A DNA stretch of 64,000 nucleotides from Thermoanaerobacterium sp. RBIITD (GTDB lineage Bacteria > Bacillota > Thermoanaerobacteria > Thermoanaerobacterales > Thermoanaerobacteraceae), in NCBI RefSeq assembly GCF_900205865.1, contig NZ_LT906662.1:2493411-2557410 (forward strand). Reading direction: 5' to 3'. The notes under the pieces were generated by a model. The model did no database searches and was not told the DNA's origin. It was given only the letters and a program-made list of their open reading frames with translations. Both the position numbers and the translations under genes were made by a program. Shown here in pieces: positions 44,857 to 53,980 of the stretch (its first letter is position 1; every line of letters starts with the position of its first letter).

Positions 44857-44953
44857 TTTACAAAATTACGTTTTAAGTGGTATAATATTATTAGATGAAA
44901 GTTCGAAGCTCGAACTAATTTTTTAAAGATATTTGGTTCGGACTGTGAACTAA
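44857..44953 (+). promoter_or_regulatory. Promoter and twin operators of the ROK-nagB operon
   Basis: TTTACA (44857), 18-bp spacer, TATAAT (44881). Two dyads follow: AGTTCGAAGCTCGAACT (44900-44916) and GGTTCGGACTGTGAACT (44935-44951), both RGTTC-N7-GAACT and 35 bp apart, as expected for autoregulation by the ROK repressor. Confidence 0.78.
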
Positions 44954-44969
44954 TTAGGGGGGTGATAGA

Positions 44970-46118
44970 TTGACGCAGTACCGAAAGGGCACTAATTATC
45001 TTATCAAAAATATTAACACGGCAAATGTTTTGGATGTCATTAAAAAAATGCAGCCTGTCTCACGAATTAAAATTTCTAAAGTTCTTAATATGAGCAAGTC
45101 GACGGTATCTGTGATAGTTGATGAATTAATCAAGGAAGGGCTTGTAAGTGAAGAAGGGTATGGCAAGACGACATCAGCGGGTCGAAAGCCTATAGAGCTT
45201 ACTTTTAATCCTAATGCGAAGTTTTCAATAGGTATTGATATAGAATCGACAAATACAATTGGAGTGCTTACAAATTTGGAAGGAAAAATAATAAAAAAGA
45301 TAAAAAGACCGACTGGTGTGAAAGATGAAGCTTTTGATAACGCTGTTGGCATAATTAGAGAACTATTAAATTGTCAAAAAGAAATAACAGGCATAGGAGT
45401 TGGAGCTCCTGGCATAACAAATATAGAAAAAGGAACAGTGTACGCACCGGGGCTTTCATGGGTTGATTTTAATCTCCTTCCTAAGTTAAAAGAAGCGTTT
45501 GACTATGACATATTTATCGACAACAGCGTTAATTACGCAGCACTAGGCGAGAGATGGGTTGGCTCCTGCAAAGATGTCAATGATTTTGTACTTGTAACAA
45601 TAGGAAATGGAATAGGTTCTGGAATATACATTAACGGAAAACTAGTAAGAGGGCACAAATATTCGGCGGGAGAAGCTGGATACATGGCTATAGGCAAAGA
45701 TATCTTTAATAAAAAGTATCTGTATGAAGATTATGGATATTTTGAAAGCAAAGCATCACTTTTAGGTCTTCTCTCGTCTCTAAAAAATTTGTCAAATGGA
45801 AAATTTAATACGATGGAAGACTTTATTAATGGCTATTTGGCAAAAGATGAGATTTGCATTAGGGTTTTTAACGAATTTATAGAAAATTTAAGTATGGGTT
45901 TTGCTAATATCATCAGCATATTAAATCCGGAGCTTATAGTTATAGCAGGTGATATTATAAATTATGACATTGATATAATAGAAAGCTTAAAAAGACTGAT
46001 TGAAAGGATAGTTCCTTTTGATGTAAAAATCATATATACAAAGCTAAACGAAGATGCTGCCGCAATAGGTGCATCTGCGTATGTTCTTCTTAAAACTAAT
46101 TATTTAATTTTAATATAA
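44970..46118 (+). CDS. ROK-family transcriptional repressor (NagC-like)
   Basis: 382 aa. N-terminal winged HTH (residues about 20-60: VSRIKISKVLNMSKSTVSVIVDELI), then a ROK sugar-binding domain with GIGVGAPG near 140 and the glycine-rich GNGIGSGIYI near 205. The GHKYSAGEAGYMAI segment carries the usual histidine/glutamate, but the ROK zinc-cysteine cluster (CxCGxxGC) is absent. TTG 44970 follows GGGGGGTGAT. Directly before nagB, so it probably responds to N-acetylglucosamine/glucosamine-6-phosphate. Confidence 0.87.
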   Translation: MTQYRKGTNYLIKNINTANVLDVIKKMQPVSRIKISKVLNMSKSTVSVIVDELIKEGLVSEEGYGKTTSAGRKPIELTFNPNAKFSIGIDIESTNTIGVLTNLEGKIIKKIKRPTGVKDEAFDNAVGIIRELLNCQKEITGIGVGAPGITNIEKGTVYAPGLSWVDFNLLPKLKEAFDYDIFIDNSVNYAALGERWVGSCKDVNDFVLVTIGNGIGSGIYINGKLVRGHKYSAGEAGYMAIGKDIFNKKYLYEDYGYFESKASLLGLLSSLKNLSNGKFNTMEDFINGYLAKDEICIRVFNEFIENLSMGFANIISILNPELIVIAGDIINYDIDIIESLKRLIERIVPFDVKIIYTKLNEDAAAIGASAYVLLKTNYLILI

Positions 46119-46138
46119 ATATGAAAGGATGAATGTTT

Positions 46139-46909
46139 ATGAAGATAATGATAACAAATGACTATGATGAGATGAGTAGAGCTGCAGCAGAAATCATAAA
46201 AGAACAAATAAATAAAAAGGCAAACTCCGTATTAGGTCTTGCTACAGGTTCTACACCTCTTGGGACTTATAGAGAGTTAATTAATATGTACAAGAATGGA
46301 GAGATTGATTTTTCGTACGTCATAACTTTCAATCTTGATGAATATGTGGGCTTGCCGGATGATCATCCTCAAAGTTATCACTACTTCATGTACGAAAATT
46401 TGTTTAATCATATAAATATAAAAAAGGAAAATATTCATATTCCAAAAGGAATTTCAGATGATTTTGATAGAGATTGTAGATTGTACGATGAAGCGATTGA
46501 AAAGTTTGGAGAAATTGATCTTCAAATATTGGGTCTGGGTGTCAATGGACACATAGGATTTAATGAGCCTGATGATTATATAAATACCAAAACTCATATA
46601 GTGGAATTGGCGGAAGAAACAATAAATGCTAATAAGAGGTTTTTCAAAAGCATTGATGAAGTTCCCAGAAAGGCAGTTACAATGGGATTAGGCACGATAA
46701 TGAAGGCGAGGAAGATTATGCTTTTGGCATCCGGAAAAAACAAAGCAAAAGCTATAAAAGAGACTTTGAATGGCTATCTTACAACAGATGTTCCTTCAAC
46801 AGTGCTGTCATTACATCCTGATGTTACGATTATTATTGATAAAGATGCTGCATCATTAGTTGATGTAGAGAAAGTAAAAGAAAATGATGATATTGTTTTT
46901 TTGCTATAA
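46139..46909 (+). CDS. nagB: Glucosamine-6-phosphate deaminase
   Basis: 256 aa. Converts glucosamine-6-phosphate to fructose-6-phosphate and ammonia. [11 protein letters not shown] near 39, FNLDEYVGL near 68 (catalytic Asp region) and [12 protein letters not shown] near 137 are all intact. ATG 46139 is 9 nt after AAAGGA; ATG 46133 is too close. No nagA lies alongside, so deacetylation must be encoded elsewhere or the substrate is glucosamine itself. Ends in a terminator that overlaps the stop codon. Confidence 0.94.
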   Translation: MKIMITNDYDEMSRAAAEIIKEQINKKANSVLGLATGSTPLGTYRELINMYKNGEIDFSYVITFNLDEYVGLPDDHPQSYHYFMYENLFNHINIKKENIHIPKGISDDFDRDCRLYDEAIEKFGEIDLQILGLGVNGHIGFNEPDDYINTKTHIVELAEETINANKRFFKSIDEVPRKAVTMGLGTIMKARKIMLLASGKNKAKAIKETLNGYLTTDVPSTVLSLHPDVTIIIDKDAASLVDVEKVKENDDIVFLL

Positions 46910-46931
46910 ACAATTGTTTATAGCTTTTTAT
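46903..46931 (+). terminator. nagB terminator
   Basis: GCTATAAACA/TGTTTATAGC stem then TTTTTATTTG. Confidence 0.88.
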
Positions 46932-46989
46932 TTGTTTTTATGAATATAATGTAATATAATGAAAATAAACAACCCCCCTATACAGGGGG
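46932..46989 (+). promoter_or_regulatory. ccdA promoter with CsoR-type dyad
   Basis: TTGTTT (46932), 17-bp spacer, TATAAT (46955-46960). The dyad CCCCCTATACAGGGGG (46974-46989) lies at the start-site side, with G/C runs around a TATA-like centre as in CsoR/CstR operators. Confidence 0.6.
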
Positions 46990-47004
46990 ATAAGGGGGAT
47001 TTAA

Positions 47005-47667
47005 GTGTCTTTATTTGCGGCGTTTTTAGGTGGTATTGTTTCGTTCTTTTCACCATGTATTTTACCACTAATACCTGTTTACGTAACATATATTTTTGGC
47101 GGGAAAAAGAAAAATTTTTTTAATCTGTTTCTGTTTGTATTAGGTTTCAGCATTGTTTTTATTCTTATGGGTGCGACAGCCAGCCAATTGGGGAAGATTT
47201 TTGTTTCATATAAAGTTCTTTTTAGAAAGGCAAGCGGCATAATAATATTATTGTTTGGGCTTTATATGATGGGAGCTATAAGGCCGATGTTTCTTAATAA
47301 AGAGGCTAAGCTAAATGTTTCTGGCATGAAAGAAGGATATTTAAGCAGCTTTATTTTTGGTATAACGTTTGCTGCTGGATGGACACCTTGCGTGGGGCCT
47401 ATTCTCGCGACTATTCTTTTATATGCTGGTACTACAAGTACAGTGTCAGTAGGTGTTATTCTGCTTTTTGCATATTCATTAGGGTTAGGACTGCCGTTCA
47501 TAGTAGCTGCGATACTTATTGACAGATTTAAATCATTTTACAAAAAAATTAATTCTATTATGCCGTATATAGAAAAAATCGGCGGTTTGATTTTGATAAT
47601 TTTTGGAATTCTTTTGTATTTTAATTTAATAATAAGACTAGAAAGTTATATCAATATTCTGGGGTGA
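47005..47667 (+). CDS. ccdA: CcdA-type membrane thiol-disulfide transporter
   Basis: 220 aa, about six membrane helices. The paired-proline cysteine motifs SPCILPLIPVY near residue 17 and GWTPCVGP near 130 are the redox cysteines that carry electrons across the membrane. GTG 47005 follows AAGGGGGAT. It overlaps no gene but is 6 bp from tlpA, to which it would supply reducing power. Confidence 0.9.
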   Translation: MSLFAAFLGGIVSFFSPCILPLIPVYVTYIFGGKKKNFFNLFLFVLGFSIVFILMGATASQLGKIFVSYKVLFRKASGIIILLFGLYMMGAIRPMFLNKEAKLNVSGMKEGYLSSFIFGITFAAGWTPCVGPILATILLYAGTTSTVSVGVILLFAYSLGLGLPFIVAAILIDRFKSFYKKINSIMPYIEKIGGLILIIFGILLYFNLIIRLESYINILG

Positions 47668-47673
47668 TTTAGC

Positions 47674-48291
47674 ATGAAAAACAATAAGTCTAAGGATATT
47701 AAAATATCAGGTAAAAAGAAAAAAAATATTAAATTTGCTGCATCCGTATTTATAATTTTAATATTAGGAACATCAATTTACTTTTTAAATAGCTATGTAA
47801 TGTCAAACCAATCAAAAAGCAATAGCCAAAATGTTTCCGGCGTGAATACTGCTGATGAAAAAGTACAAGTCGGCACTGAGAAAGGAGATTTAGCACCAGA
47901 TTTTTCATTAAAAGATATAAACGGCAATACAGTGACTTTGTCAAAGCTAAGAGGCAAAAAAGTTATATTAAATTTCTGGGCTACAACATGTCCATATTGT
48001 AAAATTGAAATGCCGGAGTTGAATAAGTTTTATCAAAACAATAAGAAAGATGTCGTGCTATTAGCAATAGATATAGGGGAAGAAAAATCTACAGTTGAAA
48101 ATTATCTTGAAGGCAAAGGGTATGGTTTTACGATACTTCTAGACAGTGATGCCAAAACTGCTATAAACTATAAAGTTCAATTTATACCTATGTCATTTTT
48201 CATTGATGAAAAGGGAATAATAAGATCTATAAGCAATGGTGCAATGACGTATGATGAGATAGAGGAATACTATCAGACGATTTCTCAATAA
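47674..48291 (+). CDS. Membrane-anchored TlpA/ResA-like thioredoxin
   Basis: 205 aa. N-terminal signal anchor (residues 21-43), an Asn/Ser linker, then a thioredoxin fold with the active site WATTCPYCKIEMP near residue 107 and the cis-proline FIPMSFF. It probably reduces extracytoplasmic thiols (cytochrome c, metal or spore proteins) using electrons from CcdA. It is 6 bp downstream of ccdA, same operon. CPYC differs from the CEPC of ResA. Confidence 0.88.
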   Translation: MKNNKSKDIKISGKKKKNIKFAASVFIILILGTSIYFLNSYVMSNQSKSNSQNVSGVNTADEKVQVGTEKGDLAPDFSLKDINGNTVTLSKLRGKKVILNFWATTCPYCKIEMPELNKFYQNNKKDVVLLAIDIGEEKSTVENYLEGKGYGFTILLDSDAKTAINYKVQFIPMSFFIDEKGIIRSISNGAMTYDEIEEYYQTISQ

Positions 48292-48314
48292 TTACAGAAT
48301 TTCATATATTCCGA

Positions 48315-48369
48315 TTGACTTTTAATAGATTAGATGTTATTATAATGAAAGGATACCTAATAGGGGTAT
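48315..48369 (+). promoter_or_regulatory. Promoter and CsoR-type dyad of the YHS gene
   Basis: TTGACT (48315) with TATTAT/TATAAT (48338-48346) and, just downstream, ATACCTAATAGGGGTAT (48353-48369), a CsoR-like operator. Confidence 0.65.
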
Positions 48370-48393
48370 AAAGTACCAAAGGAGGCGCGAAAA

Positions 48394-48594
48394 ATGGCAA
48401 AAGATCCTGTATGTCGAATGGATTTAAGAGAAGAAGATGCCGCAGCTAAAACAACATATAACGGGAAGGAGTATTTCTTCTGTTCGAATAGCTGCAAAGT
48501 AGAATTTGAGAAAGATCCAGAGAAATATGTTAATGACCAAAAAGAACATCTGCATCAAGTACATCATCGCCATGGTAATCATGGTTGCTGTTAA
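48394..48594 (+). CDS. YHS-domain metal-binding protein
   Basis: 66 aa. The YHS core DPVCRMDLREEDAAAKTTYNG is followed by FFCSNSCKVEFEKDPEKY, giving cysteines typical of copper/heavy-metal YHS proteins. A histidine-rich tail (HLHQVHHRHGNHGCC) adds metal ligands. RBS AAAGGAGGCG. The CsoR-type dyad in its promoter supports a copper or related metal response. Confidence 0.85.
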   Translation: MAKDPVCRMDLREEDAAAKTTYNGKEYFFCSNSCKVEFEKDPEKYVNDQKEHLHQVHHRHGNHGCC

Positions 48595-48683
48595 TTTGTT
48601 TTTGGAGTGATAGCAATGAGTAGGGTTTGATAAATCAAATCCTATTCATTTATGTGGACTTATTTTCTTGAATATCCGACGCA

Positions 48684-49160
48684 GTGGCACATGGGCTTAC
48701 TATAAGACAAGCAATAGGAGGAATAGGTTGCGATGTATTCGGTTATGCGATGGCACGTCCATGGCCATGTGGTGTAAGAGTAGATGGACAATTATTGCAC
48801 CCTGCACAAGTTTATGAATTTTTACTTGACTATATCATGTTTCTCGTGCTATGGAGAAGAAGGGGTTAGATAAAATACAATGGGCAATTATTTATCATAT
48901 ATATAATCTTCTTCAATATAAATAGGGCAATTGTGGAATTCTTCATGGCAAATCCAATGATTTTACCACCATTTAATATAGCGCATCTTGCAAGTGCAGT
49001 ATTTATAGTAGCAGCTCTGATTTCAACACATTATATTAAAAAATATAACACTGTTGAAAAAGATGAAATGCCAGTACAAACTAAAAAAGGTTATACAGAC
49101 ATTATAGTTATAGTAATGCTAATGGTAATGTCGACAGCTTTCTTTTACTATATACATTAA
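48684..49160 (+). pseudogene. lgt: Prolipoprotein diacylglyceryl transferase, truncated and frameshifted
   Basis: Only the C-terminal half remains: RQAIGGIGCDVFGYAMARPW and GVRVDGQLLHPAQVYEFLLD (the Lgt arginine-rich and HPxQxYE parts), a stop near 48868, then GQLFIIYIIFFNINRAIVEFF and a last membrane helix in a second frame, ending in a helix of its own (IIVIVMLMVMSTAFFYYI). The N-terminus is missing. Such lgt-like genes accompany metal-resistance clusters as paralogs of the housekeeping gene. Confidence 0.78.
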
Positions 49161-49198
49161 TTAAATTTAAATTTTAATTTATGAAAGGAGAATCATAG

Positions 49199-49360
49199 AT
49201 GAAGTTTTTATCATACATTTTACCATTTTTATTTCTACTATTATGTCCATTAATGCATCTTTTTATAATGAAGGGAATGCATGATCATAATCAAAATCAT
49301 GATCAAGAAATTAATAATGAGCAAATCGAAAAACCCGAAGATAAAGAGAATATAATATAG
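49199..49360 (+). CDS. Small DUF2933-like membrane peptide (53 aa)
   Basis: ATG 49199 after GAAAGGAG. A single helix (YILPFLFLLLCPLMHLFIM) is followed by a His/Met/Asp-rich tail (MKGMHDHNQNHDQE). The pattern matches DUF2933 proteins found in copper and other metal-resistance operons. Co-directional with the YHS gene and lgt relic. Confidence 0.65.
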   Translation: MKFLSYILPFLFLLLCPLMHLFIMKGMHDHNQNHDQEINNEQIEKPEDKENII

Positions 49361-49494
49361 GCTAAATATTGGTCTTCTCTTTTCATTTGGAGAAGTGGTA
49401 TGTAACATTTAATAGTTTTTTAAGAGGTATTTCATTAGATCTTCATAGTTTTGATATATTATTAAAATATAAAATTTAAAAAGGAGAGATTTAT

Positions 49495-50202
49495 ATGAGT
49501 ATAATAAAACGCATATCTACAATCTTTAAAGCAAAGGCAAATTATATAGTAGAAAAAATGGAGGACCCAGAAGATACTCTAAATTATTCATTAGTGGAGA
49601 TGAGAGAAAACTTATCAAAAATAAAAAGTTCCATGGTAGAAGTAGCAACGGTAAAGAAAAGATTAGAGAACGAATTAAATGAAATCAATATTAAGGTATC
49701 AGAATATGACAAAAATGTGGAATTAGCATTAGAAAATGGTAGAGAGGATTTGGCGAAAACATTGATACAAAATAAAAATGATCTATTAGAAAAAAAGACA
49801 AATCTTGAAATACAGATAAAAAGCATCGAAGAACAGCTTAAAAATATAGAAAAAAGCAAAGAGCAGATGGAAGAAAATGTAGTGAAATTACAAAGCAAAA
49901 AAGAAGAACTTATTACAATGAAAAAAGTAGCGGATGCCCAGGTCATGATTAAGGAAACATTGACAGGAATTGCAGGTGATTCAACAAATATAGGGGAGAG
50001 GATAAAAAATGCGGAAGGAAAAATTAAAGAAAAATATGCTAAATCACAGGCTATAGATTATATGGTTGATGAAGGTATGCTCGATAATATTTTAGATGAT
50101 GGAGATAATGTTGAGAAGGAATTAAAAAATATTGAAAAGGAGAAAAAAGTCAATGAAGAACTTGAAGAACTAAAAAAACGAATTATGGAAAAAATCAAAT
50201 AA
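49495..50202 (+). CDS. pspA: PspA/IM30-family membrane-stress protein
   Basis: 235 aa, almost wholly helical coiled coil. The N-terminal amphipathic helix (IIKRISTIFKAKANYIVEKM) and DPEDTLNYSLVEMRENL are the PspA hallmark; the remaining residues are heptad-rich with charged spacing. These proteins coat and stabilise damaged membrane. RBS AAAGGAGAG. Followed after 16 bp by a second coiled-coil protein likely to be its partner. Confidence 0.86.
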   Translation: MSIIKRISTIFKAKANYIVEKMEDPEDTLNYSLVEMRENLSKIKSSMVEVATVKKRLENELNEINIKVSEYDKNVELALENGREDLAKTLIQNKNDLLEKKTNLEIQIKSIEEQLKNIEKSKEQMEENVVKLQSKKEELITMKKVADAQVMIKETLTGIAGDSTNIGERIKNAEGKIKEKYAKSQAIDYMVDEGMLDNILDDGDNVEKELKNIEKEKKVNEELEELKKRIMEKIK

Positions 50203-50218
50203 ATAAGGAGTGATTTTT

Positions 50219-50869
50219 ATGGGATGTGGCGGAAGAGGTTTCTTCAAGATCTTTGATTTTTATGATATTTATGGAGGCTGTGGAAGTGGTGGTTACCATC
50301 ATGAAAGGCATTATGAATATGACAGATATGATGAAATGATCACAGTAATAGATAGATTATATGCAGAAGGTAAGATTGATACAGAATTGTATTCAAGATT
50401 AAGAAAAGATGCTGCAAGTGGTAACCTTACAATTGATGATTTAATGAGAATCGAGATAAATAGCCGTAAGAAATCAAATAGTGAATACAGTGAGACTGAT
50501 TTTGAATTAAAAAAGTATTATGACAAATTAAATCAAATTGATAAGGCTAAAGAAGAATCATTGAAGATAAAAAATGAATTAATTTCACAGATTGAAGATT
50601 TAAAAAGAAAAGCAACAAATCTTGAAAAAGCGGCAGAAACAATGCTTTCCGCAGACGAGTCTTCAGCTAAAGACTATCTTAAAGAAAAAATAGACATGGA
50701 AAGTAAGATATCTACACTTGAAAAGAGAAAGCAAGATCTTGATAAAGATATTTCTGATATGGATGAACTTAAAAATGAATTGAATCTCAAAATCCTTGAG
50801 CTAAAATCATTAAAACAAAGAGAAAAGCTAAATGACTTAAAATTTGATATAAAGAATGTAAAAAAATAG
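50219..50869 (+). CDS. Coiled-coil partner protein of PspA, glycine/cysteine-rich N-terminus
   Basis: 216 aa from ATG 50219, after AAGGAGTG. Residues 1-30 are Gly/Cys/His/Tyr-rich (MGCGGRGFFKIF ... GGCGSGGYHHERHYEY), then a short helical SHOCT-like pair (ITVIDRLYAEGKIDTELYSRL) and a long coiled coil to the end. No known family for the whole protein. Ends in a terminator against which a group II intron fragment lies. Confidence 0.68.
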   Translation: MGCGGRGFFKIFDFYDIYGGCGSGGYHHERHYEYDRYDEMITVIDRLYAEGKIDTELYSRLRKDAASGNLTIDDLMRIEINSRKKSNSEYSETDFELKKYYDKLNQIDKAKEESLKIKNELISQIEDLKRKATNLEKAAETMLSADESSAKDYLKEKIDMESKISTLEKRKQDLDKDISDMDELKNELNLKILELKSLKQREKLNDLKFDIKNVKK

Positions 50870-50896
50870 AACTCTTTATAGGAGTTCTATTTTTAT
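50867..50896 (+). terminator. Terminator of the pspA operon
   Basis: TAGAACTC/GAGTTCTA stem with TTTTTAT; overlaps the stop codon. Confidence 0.88.
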
Positions 50897-51170
50897 GTGG
50901 GTGGCATGCGCGCAGCCTTGACGTCGAAAGTCCGTTATGGGGGGATAGCACATAACCGTTAGCTAAAGATAAGGGTGTCCATCGTGAGGCCGGGTACTCA
51001 ACATAGGTAGGTTGCGATAGAAGTAAGCAGCAAAATCATGGCGTGACGAACAGAAACTGCATATAAGACATATATGCTGGTTGCAAAGCGTAATCCCTTG
51101 ATAGTTGGATTCAAAGAAGACTAAAAGCATATATTAAAACAGTGGAAGAAAGTCAAAACAAGGCATGAAA
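50897..51170 (+). mobile_element. Group II intron 5' fragment (domain I), no reverse transcriptase
   Basis: Begins GTGGGTGGCATGCGCG right after the terminator T-tract. It contains the domain I signatures AAGGGTGTCCATCGTGAGG (about 50970) and GTGACGAACAGAAACTGC (about 51043), as in clostridial group II introns. No ORF or domain V follows before the next terminator at 51283. Its boundary matches the insertion habit of terminator-targeting introns; subclass is not proven. Confidence 0.75.
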
Positions 51171-51282
51171 ATTTAATAAAACAAGGAATTGAAAGACATG
51201 AAGTTTGAGATTATGCCGATACAAGGAAAAGTTATTGGAGGATTTCCATTAGGTAATTTTAGATAAAACTTTAATTTATTGT

Positions 51283-51308
51283 GAGAAAAAAAGAGCCATA
51301 AGGCTCCT
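51283..51308 (-). terminator. Terminator of the small exported protein gene
   Basis: GAGCC/GGCTC stem, followed on the minus strand by T7. Confidence 0.82.
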
Positions 51309-51318
51309 AAATCCTAAA

Positions 51319-51612
51319 TTATTTTTGTGACCCATTAGTTGTATTTTTTAAAGAATTCGTGCAGGCATTAAGCATATTTTGTGCATCTTTTTCGTCTATT
51401 TTTCCACCCATCATATTTTGCACATCTTTTGCTGTGAGTCCTTTCATGTAATTATACATTGCTTTATAGTTGAGATTTGTGCTCATCATGCCATAGCCAT
51501 AACCATTATTTGAGGTATCTGCTTTTGCTCTTAATGCAGGTATTTGTGTAAATACTATTGCACCTATTAATAATACGCCTGCAATTATAGCTAAAACTTT
51601 CTTCTTCATCAT
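51319..51612 (-). CDS. Small exported protein of unknown function
   Basis: 97 aa; ATG 51612 is 5 nt after GAGGAGG, and the next codon is also ATG. N-terminal signal or anchor (VLAIIAGVLLIGAIVF), probable cleavage after LRAKA. The mature part is Asn/Met-rich and helical (YMKGLTAKDVQNMMGGKIDEKDAQNMLNAC) with one cysteine. It is probably an envelope stress or metal-related protein, given the neighbourhood. Confidence 0.6.
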   Translation of the reverse strand: MMKKKVLAIIAGVLLIGAIVFTQIPALRAKADTSNNGYGYGMMSTNLNYKAMYNYMKGLTAKDVQNMMGGKIDEKDAQNMLNACTNSLKNTTNGSQK

Positions 51613-51668
51613 AAATTCCTCCTCAATTTTTTATTATGCTTTTATTATACAAGGTAATTATAAAGATC

Positions 51669-51913
51669 TTATGAAGATAAAAATATTAAAAAACTTTTAT
51701 TATTTTGCATACCCAGAGGTAGTTTATATGGTATTATCTTAATAAGTATATCAACAATATAAGAGTATTTCCTCGTTAAAAGTAATAATCCGAATATAGC
51801 CACAATTGTATTCAAGATTCTTGAAATTGTTCCTATATACTTACTAACTTTAGTTAATCCTGAAAGTATTCTTCCATCTATAAAAGCCTTTAAGATTCCC
51901 GCATTAAGTTTTT
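51669..51913 (-). pseudogene. Membrane protein relic
   Basis: Minus strand open stretch of about 80 residues (ILKAFIDGRILSGLTKVSKY then ILNTIVAIFGLLLLTRKYS) without a start codon or RBS; ends TAA at 51669. Probably the 3' end of a lost membrane protein. Confidence 0.4.
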
Positions 51914-51962
51914 AGGAAATAAAAGAGAGCCGTAATTTTATGGCTCTTGATTCATATTCTTT

Positions 51963-52122
51963 CTATTTAGAAGGTTTATAGAATTTTACATTTGGTATTA
52001 ATTTAAAATGCTTGTCAAGTGTATATATAGATATTTCAGCAATCAATATATCTGTCATTGGTATTGTACATAGCCTCGGTTTCCTTAATTAATTCTTCTG
52101 AAATATTTATTGTAGTCCTCAT
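51963..52122 (-). pseudogene. VapB antitoxin/VapC toxin relic, fused by deletion
   Basis: Minus strand: ATG 52122 gives MRTTINISEELIKETEAMYN, the start of a VapB-like antitoxin; after a frame change comes DILIAEISIYTLDKHF and KLIPNVKFYKPSK, the usual end of a VapC PIN toxin. The middle is missing, so the pair is inactive. Confidence 0.7.
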
Positions 52123-52198
52123 ATTAATCAACTCTTTCATACATATTTTACATCATCTTTATATGAATATTAATATGCGAAATACAATAAGGATTATT

Positions 52199-52325
52199 CT
52201 TGTGAACTATAACAAAAAGTATTATAATTATAATGTAAAAAAAAAGGGATGAAGCTCCCTTATGAATTGCTGATAACGGCTGATGGCTTCTACGAGAAAG
52301 AGTAGATGGCTATCGGCCTTTTTAT
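52199..52325 (+). ncRNA. Fluoride (crcB) riboswitch before MutS-like pair 1
   Basis: Promoter TTGTGA-18-TATAAT (52199/52223). The aptamer has GGGATGAAGCTCCC (about 52246-52259) and GGCTGATGGCTTCTAC (about 52278-52293); GAAGC pairs with GCTTC to form the crcB pseudoknot, changed in concert with the common GGAGT/ACTCC. A terminator hairpin ending in GGCCTTTTTAT overlaps the 3' half, so ligand binding would control readthrough. The same element recurs at 55527. Confidence 0.82.
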
Positions 52326-52443
52326 ATGAGTTGGTTTCAAAGGGGAGATTTTTTATGTTGCTGAATTTATCTATATGTTACAAATGCGGAATATGTTGCA
52401 GTTTATTTGATACTATAAATACCCAAGGAGGTGTTATAATTAA

Positions 52444-53980
52444 ATGACTTTTCAAAGCATACTATTTAAAAATATTGAAAACAAGTCAAAAAAAAGAATT
52501 ATTTGAAGAGCCTGAATTTTTTGCGGATTTACATCTTGATCAGATTATAGAAGCTATAACATTTGGCAGAGGAGAATATAATCTAAAACCATTTTTTTAT
52601 ACTTTATTAAATGACATCAATGCAATCAGGTATCGTCAAGAAATAATGGAAGATCTTGAAAATAAAGTATTATTTGAGTATATAAAATCATTTGCTCAAA
52701 AATTTCATGAAATGCGTGAACATCTGGCACAGGCAGATAAACTTTACTATAAATACCAAAAGGAAAGTTGGTTTTTGGATGCAGTTGAAATTTATTGTGA
52801 AGCTGTAACTTGCTTAGCACGTGATTTAACACTTGTAGATTTAAAATCAACTGGTTTTCTTGCATTTCGCGAATATCTAGCGAAGTATGTTGAATCTGAA
52901 TCTTTTACTTCACTTTTGTCTGGGACAAAAAAGCTTAAAGCCGAATTATCATCTATAAAATATTGTTTGCTTATAAATGGCAACTGCATCAAGGTTTGTA
53001 AATATGAATCAGAAATTAATTACAGCGATATAGTTGAAAAAACATTTAAAAAATTCAAAGAAGGAGATGTGAAAGACTATCGGATGAAATTTTCCGAATA
53101 TACGGAAATGAACCATGTTGAAGCAAATATATTGGATTTTGTAGTTCAATTATATCCAGAAATATTTACAAATCTTGATAATTATTGCATAAAAAATATC
53201 AATTATATAGATGAAAAAATAAGTGTTTTTGATCGTGAAATACAATTTTATATGGCCTATTTAGAGTTTATATCGATGTTTAAACAAGTGGGATTAAAAT
53301 TTTGTTATCCGCAAATTTCCAGTACATGCAAGGAAGTTTATGATTATGAAAGTTTTGATTTGGCTTTAGCTAATAAACTTATATCTAATCAATCGCCAGT
53401 CGTCTTAAATGACTTTTATCTTAAAGGGAATGAAAGAATTTTCGTCGTATCTGGTCCTAATCAAGGTGGAAAAACAACTTTTGCTCGCACATTTGGGCAG
53501 GTACATTATTTGGCTAGTATAGGCTGTCCTGTCCCCGGTAGCGAGGCACAACTTTTCTTATTCGACAAGTTTTTTACACATTTTGAAAGAGAGGAAAACA
53601 TAAATGATCTTCATGGTAAATTAGAAGACGAATTGATTAGAATTCATAACATTTTTAGTAAATCTACACCAAATAGTATTATTATAATAAATGAAATATT
53701 TACTTCCACTACCTTAAAAGATGCAGTTTTTTTAAGCAAAAGGATAATGGATAAAATAATTAAATTGGATTTGCTTTGTGTTTGGGTAACATTTATAGAT
53801 GGATTGTCTTCTTATAGCGGAAAAACTGTAAATGTAGTTAGTACAGTAGTACCAGATAATCCAGCAGAAAGAACTTATAAAATTATAAGGAAGCCGGCTG
53901 ATGGGCTTTCATATGCTTTATCAATTGTGGAAAAATACAGACTCACGTATGACTATATAAAGGAGCGGATAAAATCATGA
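52444..53980 (+). pseudogene. MutS-family ATPase protein A, copy 1, N-terminally frameshifted at an A8 tract
   Basis: By comparison with copy 2 (55664) the start is ATG 52444 (MTFQSILF) after AAGGAGGTG, but the frame shifts in an eight-A run at 52488-52495. The remaining 500 residues are open (a TTG at 52475 could restart). The C-terminal half is a MutS ATPase domain with VSGPNQGGKTTFART (P-loop), INEIFTSTTLKDA (Walker B) and VWVTFIDGL. No mismatch-recognition domain I (F-x-E) is present. Located behind a fluoride riboswitch. Confidence 0.8.

Noticed and set aside
48684-49160. Functional lgt gene
   Set aside because: The N-terminal half is absent and the remainder is in two frames with a stop near 48868.
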